A DNA stretch of 64,000 bases. Source: Pseudosporangium ferrugineum. Lineage in GTDB: Bacteria; Actinomycetota; Actinomycetes; Mycobacteriales; Micromonosporaceae. Positions 51,777 to 63,020 of this stretch are shown here, one piece after another. A program made the translations under genes and the position numbers. Numbering within the stretch: position 1 is the first letter of the stretch; each line of letters begins with the position of its first letter. The stretch is from contig NZ_PVZG01000009.1 of the NCBI RefSeq assembly GCF_003002065.1, forward strand, positions 62,001-126,000. Direction: 5' to 3'. The notes beneath the pieces were generated by a model, which was given only the letters and a program-made list of their open reading frames with translations, was not told the origin of the DNA and did not search any database.

Positions 51777-52004
51777 GTGGAGGCCAGGTTCATGCTGCTG
51801 TCCGAGGTGGCGACCGAGCTCAACGTCTCCGACTCGCAGGTCTACCACATGGTGCGCAGTGGCGAACTGCCCGCGATCAAGATCGGTGGGCGGGGGCAGT
51901 GGCGGGTGGAGCGGGCGAAGCTCGAGGAATACATCGAGCAGAAGTACGCCGAGACTGCGGCCTGGGTGCAGGACAACCCGCTGACCGAGCGGGACGCCGA
52001 GTAG
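51777..52004 (+). CDS. Small helix-turn-helix (excisionase-type/HTH_17) protein
   Basis: A 75-residue DNA-binding protein: LLSEVATELNVSDSQVYHMVRSGELPAIKIGGRGQWRVERAKLEEYI is the MerR-like winged helix of the HTH_17/excisionase group. A short acidic tail follows. GGAGGAACC lies just before the GTG. No recombinase is nearby, so a regulatory role is more likely than excision. Such proteins are common as stand-alone regulators in actinobacteria. Confidence 0.85.
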   Translation: MEARFMLLSEVATELNVSDSQVYHMVRSGELPAIKIGGRGQWRVERAKLEEYIEQKYAETAAWVQDNPLTERDAE

Positions 52005-52252
52005 AGCGCCACTGCTGGCCGGATCTCCCACAGCCACTTCTCGGCTGCGCTGCCACTCGGTCATGACTCTCGCGCCACGGCTGGACGTGGCTCTTTTCAG
52101 TTCACGTCGTCGCGCCGCTGGATTCGGCTGCGGCAGGCCGGCCTCGGCGAGTTTTCCACAGGCTTCGAACCTGGCATTGACGCTCACCTACGTGACCCGG
52201 AAAACTCGTCGTCGTAAGCAAACGAAGGCAAACGCAAGGATCGGGGTGCGGT

Positions 52253-53359
52253 GTGTCGACGGTCGCGGTGGAAACGCAGCAGGCAGCTCCGGCAATCAAG
52301 CTTCGTCGGGCGCCCCGTGCCGACCCGCTCTACGACGACGAACGAGAGCCTGAGGTCTGGTCGTCGCCGCACCAGCTGACGCTGGAATGGTCTCCGGAGG
52401 CGACTCACCCCCGGCATTCCGGTCCGGCGAGCTCGGAGGGGCCGGGTGGCTCGCTCGTCGGCTCGGGCTCGGGGCCGGGGTCGGGGCGGGAATCGGGGTC
52501 GGGGCGGGAATCGGGGTCGGGTAAGGATGTCCGGTTCCTGGGCTCCCGCGCGCCGGAGGAATCGAGCGGGCCCGGGGTCAGCGCCGGCCAGGCACGCTCC
52601 GGAAGCCAGGCGCGCGGGGGCGGCCAAACGCGCGGAGGCGGCCAGACACGCATGGGCGACCAGACGCGCGAGGGCGACCAGACACGCATGGGCGGCCAAG
52701 CACACGGGGGCGGCCAAGCACACGGGGGCGGCCAGGCACGCGCTGGAAGGCAGGAGCGCTCCGGAAGCCAAGTGCCGGCCGGAAGCCAGGTGCGGGCCGG
52801 AAGCGGAGTGCGGGCCGGAAGCGGAGTGCGGGCCGGAAGCGGAGTGCGGGCCGGAAGCGGAGTGCGGGCCGGAAGCGGAGTGCGGGCCGGCGAGACGGTT
52901 CGGGCCGGTGGGCGAGGCAAGGTGGCGGGCGGCGTCGAATTCACTCGGTGGGGATCTTCCGGGGCGGCGGGGTCGGGGAGGTGGGCGGCTGCGGGGGCCT
53001 CGCCCGATGCCAAGCTCGCGGTTCGGCGGTTTGTGAGTTCCTGTGTCGAGGTGCTCAACGGGTATCGGCCGGCGGCGCATCTTCGGCGGCTTTCGCAGCC
53101 GAGGGAGGCGGCCGCGGTGGTTGCTCAGGGGTTGGTCGGGGCTCGGAAGGTTGCTGCGGCTCGGCGGGGGCCGGGGGTGCCGGTGCGGCTTCGGCGGCCG
53201 GCGCCGGTGGCGGTCGTCAAGTCGAGTGTCTGTGAGCCGCGGCCCGGGGCCGTCGAGGCCGCGGTGGTGCTGGTGATCGGGGATCGGACGTGGGCGATGG
53301 CGTTGCGACTCGAACAGCACGACGACGCGTGGCTGGCCACGGTCATGCGTCTTCTCTAG
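52253..53359 (+). CDS. Rv3235-like protein with long repetitive linker
   Basis: A 368-residue protein. The N-terminus has a short conserved segment (KLRRAPRADPLYDDE). Residues ~65-225 are low-complexity Gly/Ser/Arg/Gln, including five VRAGSG units. The C-terminal ~110 residues (AVRRFVSSCVEVLNGYRPAAHLRRLSQP, then VCEPRPGAVEAAVVLVIGDRTWAMALRLE) match the Rv3235 family, found near secA in mycobacteria as here. Function is unknown. The repeat linker is much longer than I would expect for the family. Confidence 0.78.
   Translation: MSTVAVETQQAAPAIKLRRAPRADPLYDDEREPEVWSSPHQLTLEWSPEATHPRHSGPASSEGPGGSLVGSGSGPGSGRESGSGRESGSGKDVRFLGSRAPEESSGPGVSAGQARSGSQARGGGQTRGGGQTRMGDQTREGDQTRMGGQAHGGGQAHGGGQARAGRQERSGSQVPAGSQVRAGSGVRAGSGVRAGSGVRAGSGVRAGSGVRAGETVRAGGRGKVAGGVEFTRWGSSGAAGSGRWAAAGASPDAKLAVRRFVSSCVEVLNGYRPAAHLRRLSQPREAAAVVAQGLVGARKVAAARRGPGVPVRLRRPAPVAVVKSSVCEPRPGAVEAAVVLVIGDRTWAMALRLEQHDDAWLATVMRLL
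52790..52879 (+). repeat. Five 18-bp tandem repeats in the Rv3235-like gene
   Basis: Five identical units GTGCGGGCCGGAAGCGGA followed by a truncated sixth. They encode VRAGSG and keep the frame. Looser repeats of a GGGCGGCCA-type unit lie upstream (52610-52740). Confidence 0.85.
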
Positions 53360-53673
53360 CTATTTCCGAAGGCCACGGCATCCCCCGGGGCGTCCGCTGA
53401 GCAGTGGAGGCGGCGGCCGTCCTGGGCCTCACCACGTCAGAACCGCGAGAACCGGGAGGCAGCCGCCGAGAGCAAGTGGACGACGGCACCGAGAGCAGCG
53501 TGGCAGCACCGGGCAGGGGCGGACGGCGGGATGCTTCGCGGGCGAGCAAAAGCCGGCGGGCCTCCAAGCGACGGGCCCCCAAGCCGCGAGCCCTCAAGCC
53601 GCGGGCTCCAAGGCGGCGGGCTCGCAGGCGGCGGGCTTCGAGGTGGCGGGGCGGGCGGAGACGAGAAAAGCCC
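53360..53673. other. Non-coding stretch between the Rv3235-like gene and secA
   Basis: About 314 bp without a convincing gene. It contains imperfect ~15-bp GC-rich repeats around AAGCCGCGGGCTC / GGCGGCGGGCTTC near 53565-53650. Confidence 0.45.
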
Positions 53674-53700
53674 GGCCCCCGCGACGCGCTTGCGGGGGCC
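53663..53700 (-). terminator. secA terminator
   Basis: On the minus strand, a 9-bp stem GGCCCCCGC / GCGGGGGCC with a 9-nt loop, followed within a few bases by CTTTTCTC. It starts 17 nt beyond the secA stop. One of the few hairpins here with a T tract. Confidence 0.85.
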
Positions 53701-53717
53701 AGCCTTTCGGATGGTGA

Positions 53718-56612
<2,895 letters not shown>

Positions 56613-56792
56613 GGGTCAACGCTCCCCTAGACGGTCTGCCGAACCATCGTAGGCGTCTTCCGGGGGAAGCCGTGACCCGAGCCTCCCACTAACCTCACAA
56701 AGGGGACGAAACAGGGCTGAGAGTTCGCTGACAGCGCATCCCGGCGGCCGCCGCGACCCCCACGGAACCGCACGCGAGGGCAGGATGGCCCG

Positions 56793-57899
56793 ATGCCCAC
56801 CCCCGATCTTCACGTGGACGAGTTGCGGCTCCGGCCGTGGACACCCGGCGACGCCGAGGAGGTCTTCCGGGCCTGTCAGGACCCGGACCTGCACCGGTGG
56901 CTGACGGGACTGCCCCACCCGTACCGGATGGCGGACGCCCGGACCTTCGTGGGTAAGACCGCACCGGCCAAGCTGAGCGGCGGGCAGGCCGTGCATCTGG
57001 GCGTCTTCGACGATCAGGGTCTGGTCGCCGGCGTCGCGCTCAACGGCATCGACCGGCGGTCACGGACGGGCGGCCTCGGTTACTGGTCGGCGCCGTGGGC
57101 GCGGGGCCGGCGAGTGACCGAGCGTGCCGGCCGGGCGTTACTCCGATGGGCGTTCGAGGAGGAAGGCCTGACCAGAATCGACTGGGAGGCCACGGTGGGT
57201 AATCACGCCTCGCGCCTGACGGCGCTGCGGCTGGGCTTCCGCATGATCGGGACGCGGCCCGCTCCGGCCAAGTGGCTGGGCGCGCTGACCGGCGAGGATC
57301 TCACGCTTCCGGGGACGGACGTGCCCGATTCCGTACGCCGGGCAGCGCGCGTTTTCGGCGCGGAGCACCCGGCGATCCCGGCGGGAACACTCACACTGCG
57401 TAAGCCGGCCGAGCGGGACGTGCCGGCCATCGTCGCCTGCCGTAACGACCCCGCGGTCGTGCGGTGGTTCGGAGTGCGGCTGCCGTACACCGAGGCGGAC
57501 GCCCTGCGACATGTGCGGGTCAACGTGCCCCGGCGCTGGTCCGGAGGCGAAGAAGCCGTATTTGCGGTTGTGGACGCCGATGACGCGTACAAAGGATTGG
57601 TCGATCTGAGATTGAGCGGCACGGACCCGGCGGCGGGCGAGGTGGGTTTCCTGATCGCCCCCGAGGTGCGCGGCCGGGGGTATGCGGTGGCGGCGGTGCG
57701 GGCGCTGTGCGACTGGGCGTTCGGGACGCTCGGCCTCGCCCGCATCGGATGGCGCGCCGAGGTCGGCAACGACGCGTCGCGGCGCGTCGCGCGGAAGGCG
57801 GGCTTCACGATGGAAGGTCTGCTGCGGCAGGCGCTGGTGATCGACGGGGAACGGCGCGACTGCTGGACGGCGTCGGTGCTGAGAGGTGAGATGGCGTGA
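56793..57899 (+). CDS. Double-domain GNAT acetyltransferase (RimJ/RimL type)
   Basis: A 368-residue protein with two tandem GNAT domains. Domain 1 (about residues 5-185) has LGYWSAPWARGRRVTERAGRALL. Domain 2 (about 190-365) has VGFLIAPEVRGRGYAVAAVRALCDWAF with the RGRGY acetyl-CoA motif. Domain 1's motif is altered (RGRRV), so it may be weaker or structural. Substrate is unknown. It is translationally coupled to a second double-GNAT gene (GTGA overlap). Confidence 0.87.
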   Translation: MPTPDLHVDELRLRPWTPGDAEEVFRACQDPDLHRWLTGLPHPYRMADARTFVGKTAPAKLSGGQAVHLGVFDDQGLVAGVALNGIDRRSRTGGLGYWSAPWARGRRVTERAGRALLRWAFEEEGLTRIDWEATVGNHASRLTALRLGFRMIGTRPAPAKWLGALTGEDLTLPGTDVPDSVRRAARVFGAEHPAIPAGTLTLRKPAERDVPAIVACRNDPAVVRWFGVRLPYTEADALRHVRVNVPRRWSGGEEAVFAVVDADDAYKGLVDLRLSGTDPAAGEVGFLIAPEVRGRGYAVAAVRALCDWAFGTLGLARIGWRAEVGNDASRRVARKAGFTMEGLLRQALVIDGERRDCWTASVLRGEMA

Positions 57900-59029
57900 T
57901 CGTGCCCACGATTGCCGGGGACGGCGTGCGGCTGCGCGGCCTGCGCGCCGACGACGTGGACGAGCTGGTCGCCGGCTACAACGACCCGGAGATGCGGCGC
58001 TTCATGCCGATGCTGCCGGCGCCGTTCACGCGGGCGCACGCCGAGGAGTACGTGACGGACCTGGCGCCGCGGTTGTTCGCCGCGGGCGGCGGCTTCTACG
58101 CGGTGACCGATCCGGTGAGCGACCGGATGCTCGGCGGCATCGGGCTGGACCGGGTGCAGCCGGGACGCGCCCAGGCGGAGATCGGATACTGGACCGCCGC
58201 ACGGGCGCGCGGGCGGGGATTGGCGACCGCGGCCGTGCGCGCCCTCTCCGAGCATGCCTTCCACACCGGTCTCGCCCGCCTCGAACTGCTCACCCAGCGG
58301 GAGAACGTGCCGAGCCAGCGGGTCGCGCTCGCCGCCGGCTTCCAGCCCGAGGGTGTACGCCGGGCGGCCCTGCCCGGCCACGACGGCGAACGCGACGACG
58401 TGCTCGCCTACGCCCGGCTCGCCACCGACCCGCCCGGCCCGGTCGAGCGGCTCCTGCCCGACCTGCCCGGCGGTGAACTCACCGACGGCGTGGTCACCCT
58501 GCGCCCGCTGACCGGGGCCGACGCCGGCTTCTACGCCGAACTCCACTCGCTGGAGGACATCGTCGCGACCAGCGTGCCGCCGATCCCGCCCACCCCGGAG
58601 CAGGTGCGCCGGCGCTGCGCCTGGGCCCCGTCGCACTGGCTGGCCGGCGACCGCGCGGACCTGATCATCGTGGACACCGCGACGGGTACGCCGGCCGGCG
58701 AGATCGACCTCTACTACCAGGAGCCGCGCACCGGCCAGGCGATGATCGGCTACAGCATGATGCCGGCCTGGCGCGGCCGGGGTTATCCGACCCGCGCGGC
58801 GCAGCTGCTGTCGCTGTGGGCGTTCGCGGAGACGGGGATCGCCCGTCTGATCGCGGGGGCGCTGCCGGAGAACCTCGGCTCCCAGCGGGTGCTGGAGAAG
58901 GCCGGGTTCAAGCGCGAGGCCTACCTGCGGTCGCGGCTGCCGGGGCTGGACGGGCGGCGCAACGACGACGTGCAGTTCGCGCTGCTCGCGGAGGACCTGC
59001 TGATCGAGGGGCCGCGGCTGGACGGCTGA
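57896..59029 (+). CDS. Double-domain GNAT acetyltransferase
   Basis: A 377-residue protein with two GNAT domains. Domain 1 (about residues 5-180) has IGYWTAARARGRGLATAAVRALSEHAF. Domain 2 (about 195-370) has IGYSMMPAWRGRGYPTRAAQLLSLWAF. Both keep the R-G-R-G acetyl-CoA loop. With the upstream gene this makes four GNAT units in tandem, probably from duplication. Targets are unknown; N-terminal or small-molecule acetylation is usual for this group. Confidence 0.87.
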   Translation: MIVPTIAGDGVRLRGLRADDVDELVAGYNDPEMRRFMPMLPAPFTRAHAEEYVTDLAPRLFAAGGGFYAVTDPVSDRMLGGIGLDRVQPGRAQAEIGYWTAARARGRGLATAAVRALSEHAFHTGLARLELLTQRENVPSQRVALAAGFQPEGVRRAALPGHDGERDDVLAYARLATDPPGPVERLLPDLPGGELTDGVVTLRPLTGADAGFYAELHSLEDIVATSVPPIPPTPEQVRRRCAWAPSHWLAGDRADLIIVDTATGTPAGEIDLYYQEPRTGQAMIGYSMMPAWRGRGYPTRAAQLLSLWAFAETGIARLIAGALPENLGSQRVLEKAGFKREAYLRSRLPGLDGRRNDDVQFALLAEDLLIEGPRLDG

Positions 59030-59102
59030 GGCTCGTTCTCCGGTGGCTCCTGCGGGCAGTAAGCCGGTCGCGGCCGGTTCGCTTCCCGGAGGCGCCCCCT
59101 TG

Positions 59103-59176
59103 CCGGGGCGGGTTCGCCGCCCCGGATCGGAGTCGCCGGCTCAGCCCGCACCGGGGCGGGATCCCCGCCGCCCCGG
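59103..59176. terminator. Two tandem hairpins with the same stem
   Basis: CCGGGGCGG / CCGCCCCGG forms a 9-bp stem twice: 59103-59125 (5-nt loop) and 59151-59176 (8-nt loop). They lie between the convergent acetyltransferase and hpf genes and may terminate both. Confidence 0.6.
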
Positions 59177-59193
59177 AGGAGCCGCTGATCGCG

Positions 59194-59805
59194 TTACGCC
59201 GTCGTCTCCAGGCTGAGAATGCCGTAGTCGTAGCCGCGCCGCCGGTACACGACGCTGGGCCGGCCGCTCTCCTTGTCGAGGAAGAGATAGAAGTCGTGCC
59301 CCACCAGTTCCATCTGGAAGAGGGCGTCGTCGACGGTCATCGGATCGGCGGGGTGCTCCTTCTCGCGCACGATCCGCCACGGCTGGCTGTCGTCGTGCTC
59401 GGCGAGGTCGGAGGTCTCTTCGACCTGCGGCGTGAGGCTCGGCAGGTCGGTCGGGAGCCCGGCGGTGGCGGCGGCCACGGAGAGCGGCGCGTGCCGTCCA
59501 CGGTGTACGCGGCGCCGGTCGGCTGCGCGGCGCAGACGCCCGTCGAGCTTGTTGATCGCGGCGTCCAGCGCGGCGTAGAAATCCTTGGCACAGGCTTCGG
59601 CCCGGATGACAGGCCCGCGGGTCACGACGGTGATCTCCACGCGCTGGCAGTTGTCCGACTGCCGCGGGTTGCGTTCGTGGAAGAGCTCCACGTCGACTCT
59701 GATCAGCTTCTGGTCGTAGCGTTCGACCTTGGCAAGTTTGTCGGCGACATGTTCCCGATAGTGATCAGGAACCTCAACGTTGCGGCCCTTGACGACAATG
59801 TCCAC
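59194..59805 (-). CDS. hpf: Ribosome hibernation promoting factor, long form
   Basis: A 203-residue long-form HPF. The N-terminal S30AE domain starts VDIVVKGRNVEVPDHYREHVADKLAKVERY. The C-terminal dimerisation domain includes DALFQMELVGHDFYLFLDKESGRPSVVYRRRGYDYGILSL. It dimerises 70S ribosomes into inactive 100S particles in stationary phase. GTG 59805 has GGGGGAGG about 7 nt upstream and is preferred over a longer form to 59835. Confidence 0.95.
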   Translation of the reverse strand: MDIVVKGRNVEVPDHYREHVADKLAKVERYDQKLIRVDVELFHERNPRQSDNCQRVEITVVTRGPVIRAEACAKDFYAALDAAINKLDGRLRRAADRRRVHRGRHAPLSVAAATAGLPTDLPSLTPQVEETSDLAEHDDSQPWRIVREKEHPADPMTVDDALFQMELVGHDFYLFLDKESGRPSVVYRRRGYDYGILSLETTA

Positions 59806-59997
59806 TCGTGACCTCCCCCAACGCTTGCACTTCAACGCGGTGTGCTGGTGTCGGTGACGACGGGGATCAAGGAGCGATCCCGCGCTCGTGACCGAATCGG
59901 CTTACGAGGACGCTCCTTTCCGGTGCGGCGGGTCGGACGTGATCGACTTCGCTCCGGTGGCGGGTAAGGCGTGTCGCTTACCCTCGTCACCAAGACG

Positions 59998-61158
59998 CTA
60001 ACCTGCCGACGCCTGCCCGTCACCCCTCGTTCGGGGAATGGAACGGATGACTTTCGACCCTGGCAGGGCGGCGGCACGACCCCTGGGCGACGCGGGCCCG
60101 CGGACCTTGCGCAGCCGGGTCGCCGCCAGCACCGCAGCACCCGCGACCTGCATGTCCACCTCCCGCAGCCGGGTTGTCACCGCGGCCAGCGTGGCCCCGG
60201 TGGTGACGATGTCGTCCACCACTATCAGGGTGCCCCCGATAGCCCGCCGCCGTCGCGGAATACCGATCCCGTCACCCTTGATTCGCAGCGAACTCTCAGC
60301 AGCCGTCGCTCGTTCGGCTACGTTCAGTGACGCGGAGTCAGCACGCGGCAGCGCCCGCAACGGCCGCCGAAGCTCGGCCTCCCACCCCGCCCGCCGCAAC
60401 CGTCGCACGGCGTGCCGGGCAAGCCGCGCCATGTGATCACCATGCCGCTCCCGCGCCGCCCGGGCCGTCGACGGCACCGGCACGACGATCAGCGGCCCGT
60501 CCCCACCGGCCCGCACGGCCATCTCCGCGACCGCGCCGGCCAGCAACGCCCCCAACGGCCGGGCGAGCCGGTGCCGGCTCCTTTCCTTGTACGCCAGCAG
60601 CACACCCCGCAGCGGCCCGGCATAGGGCCCCACGGCCACGCAGGCAGGCATGCCGGGCGGGGACGGGTCGGGAGCCGTCGGGTACGCCCGCAGCGCCTCC
60701 AGGACGGCGACACAGGCCGCACAGACGCCGTGGTGAAGCGTGGTGCCGCCGGCGCCCGTGGTGCCGCCGGCGCCCGTGCGGCTGCCGTGGCCCATGCCGC
60801 CGCCTGGGGTGCCGCCGCCTGGAGCGCCAGCGCCTCGGGTGCCAGCGCCGGGAGCGCCGCCGCCTCGGGTGCCAGCGCCTGGGATGGTGTCGCCTGGGGT
60901 CGCATCGCCTGGGGTGGCGTCGCCTGGGGTGGCGTCGGCGCCGCAGCCGGCGCACGTGGCGGGCAGAACAAGGTCGGCCAGATCGGCACCGAGCCGTCTC
61001 GCCCGCGTCAGCAACGCGGGCGAGACGGGCCGTCTCACCCGCGCCACCCGGGGAGTCGGCCCGGGGCAGCCCACCCGCGCGTGGACATCGCGGTCGACCC
61101 GGCCGCGTCGATCCCGCCGCGCACCTGCCGGCGGGTGGGGGTCTGCGGGGCGGCTCAT
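59998..61158 (-). CDS. ComF family phosphoribosyltransferase-like protein with split zinc finger
   Basis: Up to 386 residues. The C-terminal phosphoribosyltransferase domain has the PRPP-binding motif TLIVVDDIVTTGATL. The N-terminal zinc ribbon has CAGC and, about 70 codons later, CAAC. The two halves are separated by a Gly/Pro/Thr/Ala-rich insertion (ATPGD and GAGTRG-type repeats) where only a short spacer is expected. ComF proteins take part in DNA uptake in competent bacteria; a role with the T4P here is speculative. The start at ATG 61158 (just after the lpqB stop) is uncertain; downstream GTGs are possible. Confidence 0.85.
   Translation of the reverse strand: MSRPADPHPPAGARRDRRGRVDRDVHARVGCPGPTPRVARVRRPVSPALLTRARRLGADLADLVLPATCAGCGADATPGDATPGDATPGDTIPGAGTRGGGAPGAGTRGAGAPGGGTPGGGMGHGSRTGAGGTTGAGGTTLHHGVCAACVAVLEALRAYPTAPDPSPPGMPACVAVGPYAGPLRGVLLAYKERSRHRLARPLGALLAGAVAEMAVRAGGDGPLIVVPVPSTARAARERHGDHMARLARHAVRRLRRAGWEAELRRPLRALPRADSASLNVAERATAAESSLRIKGDGIGIPRRRRAIGGTLIVVDDIVTTGATLAAVTTRLREVDMQVAGAAVLAATRLRKVRGPASPRGRAAALPGSKVIRSIPRTRGDGQASAG
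60724..60942 (-). repeat. Low-complexity repetitive insertion in comF
   Basis: Degenerate 15-bp-type repeats (GGCGTCGCCTGGGGT and GCCGCCGCCTGGGGT variants on the plus strand) encode Gly/Pro/Thr/Ala-rich sequence between the two Cys pairs of the zinc ribbon. The frame is kept throughout. Confidence 0.75.
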
Positions 61159-61163
61159 GGGGG

Positions 61164-63020
61164 TCAGCGGAGGAAGAAGGGTGCGGTCGGCACCACGCCC
61201 GCCGGCGGGTTGGTCATCGGTTCGGCGAGGTCGCCGACGCCGATGCGGACCGGGCCGGAGAGGACGTCGAAGGACGCGCCGTTGGCCATGTACTGGACCA
61301 CGTCCGCGGTCGACTTGCCGCTGACCGGGCTCACCGGGTAGGCCGCGAGATACGTGACCGTCTCCACGCCGATGTCCGGCTGCGGCTCGGTGGAATCCGT
61401 GCCGTCGATCGTGGTGTCGATGATGGCGACGCGGTCGCGGTCGGCGCGGGTTCCCGCCACGAGCACCGACGTCTCCGTGGCCCAGTCGACGGCGGAGACG
61501 GATCGCAGCGCCGGGACCTGCACCGGCTCGGGCGCGCCGAGCCGCGGGCCGTCGCCGTCGGCGGTGATCACGGCGACGTAGAGCTTGTCGCCGACGACCA
61601 GGGCGACCCGCTGCCCGTCCGGCGCCACGGCCACGGCGGAGATCCGCCCCGAGGGTCCCGTCCACGTCACCGGGCGCACCGGGGCACCGTCGGCGGAGAA
61701 GCCGTACAGCTTGCCGCCGACCACGATCAGGCCGTTGGCGCCGGTCTGCGGATCGTCGGATGTGATCGCCCACACCGGCTGGCCGGTGGAGCCCCCGGGC
61801 AGGGCGACCCGGCGCAGGTCCGTCTGCTGCCCCATCGCCGCCCCACCGACGCGCAGCACCTGACGGTTGCCTTCGGTCGTGACGAGCGCGGCGTACCGGC
61901 GGTTGGTGGAGCTCTGCGCCAGCGCGGCGGCCTTCACCTTGTGGTTGGCGTCGGGCCGGATGACCGGGATCGGCTCGGTGGCCGCGGGCGTACGCGACAT
62001 CCGCCGGATCTGCGAGTTGTAGATCAGGAAGCGCTCGGGCGACTCGGCCAGCCGATACGACGGGTTGCTGGTGAGGTAGTCGTTGCCGTCGTAGTCGTTC
62101 GGCTCGTCGTTGCCGATCTTGAGCTCGAGAACCCGCGACAGGTTCCGCTTGAGCGACCACATCAGCTGCCGGCGGAGCCAGTCCAGCGCGGTCGGATCGT
62201 CGGCCGGCTGCACCGCCTGGGCGCTGAGGTTGATCTGCAACTTGTCGTTGTCCACGGCCGGCACGTTGCCGAGCAGCGCGGTGCCCTGCGGCAGCCGCTC
62301 CACGGCGTCGGCCAGCCACCGTGACGGCCCGTCGATCAGCCACTTGATGATCTGCTGCGGCTCCTGCTCGGAGGGCATGTCGGCGGAGAGATACCGTACG
62401 TCCGGCACGAGCGCGGAGTGGTCACGGTTCCAGAAGTAGATCGTCCGGCGCTCGAAGTACGTGGTGAAGGCGCTGTCGCTGAGCAACAGCACCGGAGGCG
62501 CCTTGGTGATGTAGAGCCCCTCCCGCCCGCTCAGCGTCGAGACGGTCAGCTCGTACGTCTGGATGCCGGTGTCCGCCTCCGAGTCGAGGCTCCCGTTGTT
62601 GCCGAGCACCCCGAGGGTCTTCACCTTGAGCGTGACCTTGTCGCTGCCCGGGTTGACGAGCGGCGTGTCGGCGAGGTGGACGACCCTGATGTCGCTGGGC
62701 GCCTTGAACGTGGCCGCCACGGCGGGCGCGAGGAACCTCCGCACCCGTTCGAGCGCACCGTCCGGATCGCCGGCCGCGGCCTCGAGGTAGTACTGCACGA
62801 ACTCGGCGGTGTCGGTCGTCGACTCCCGCTCGTGCCGCGGCGGCGCGCCGTCGTCGCCCGAGGCGAAGCCGGGAGAGGGCCCCGGGCCCACCTTGACGAC
62901 CTCGGTGTTGTCGGGGATGCCGCAGCCGCTCAGCAGCAACGAACCGCTCAGCACGACGGCGAACAGCAGATGCAGGCCCCGGCGGCGCGAGGCGGCCGGC
63001 AGCACAGGGATCAACCTCAT
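61164..63020 (-). CDS. lpqB: Lipoprotein LpqB (MtrB accessory)
   Basis: A 618-residue lipoprotein. The lipobox LLLSGC is near residue 33, followed by a GerMN domain (about residues 65-260) and a C-terminal beta-propeller (LpqB propeller domain) with repeated VAPDGQRVALVVG-type blades. LpqB modulates the MtrAB two-component system in actinobacteria. Its ATG overlaps the mtrB stop (ATGA), so the two are translationally coupled. Confidence 0.95.
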   Translation of the reverse strand: MRLIPVLPAASRRRGLHLLFAVVLSGSLLLSGCGIPDNTEVVKVGPGPSPGFASGDDGAPPRHERESTTDTAEFVQYYLEAAAGDPDGALERVRRFLAPAVAATFKAPSDIRVVHLADTPLVNPGSDKVTLKVKTLGVLGNNGSLDSEADTGIQTYELTVSTLSGREGLYITKAPPVLLLSDSAFTTYFERRTIYFWNRDHSALVPDVRYLSADMPSEQEPQQIIKWLIDGPSRWLADAVERLPQGTALLGNVPAVDNDKLQINLSAQAVQPADDPTALDWLRRQLMWSLKRNLSRVLELKIGNDEPNDYDGNDYLTSNPSYRLAESPERFLIYNSQIRRMSRTPAATEPIPVIRPDANHKVKAAALAQSSTNRRYAALVTTEGNRQVLRVGGAAMGQQTDLRRVALPGGSTGQPVWAITSDDPQTGANGLIVVGGKLYGFSADGAPVRPVTWTGPSGRISAVAVAPDGQRVALVVGDKLYVAVITADGDGPRLGAPEPVQVPALRSVSAVDWATETSVLVAGTRADRDRVAIIDTTIDGTDSTEPQPDIGVETVTYLAAYPVSPVSGKSTADVVQYMANGASFDVLSGPVRIGVGDLAEPMTNPPAGVVPTAPFFLR

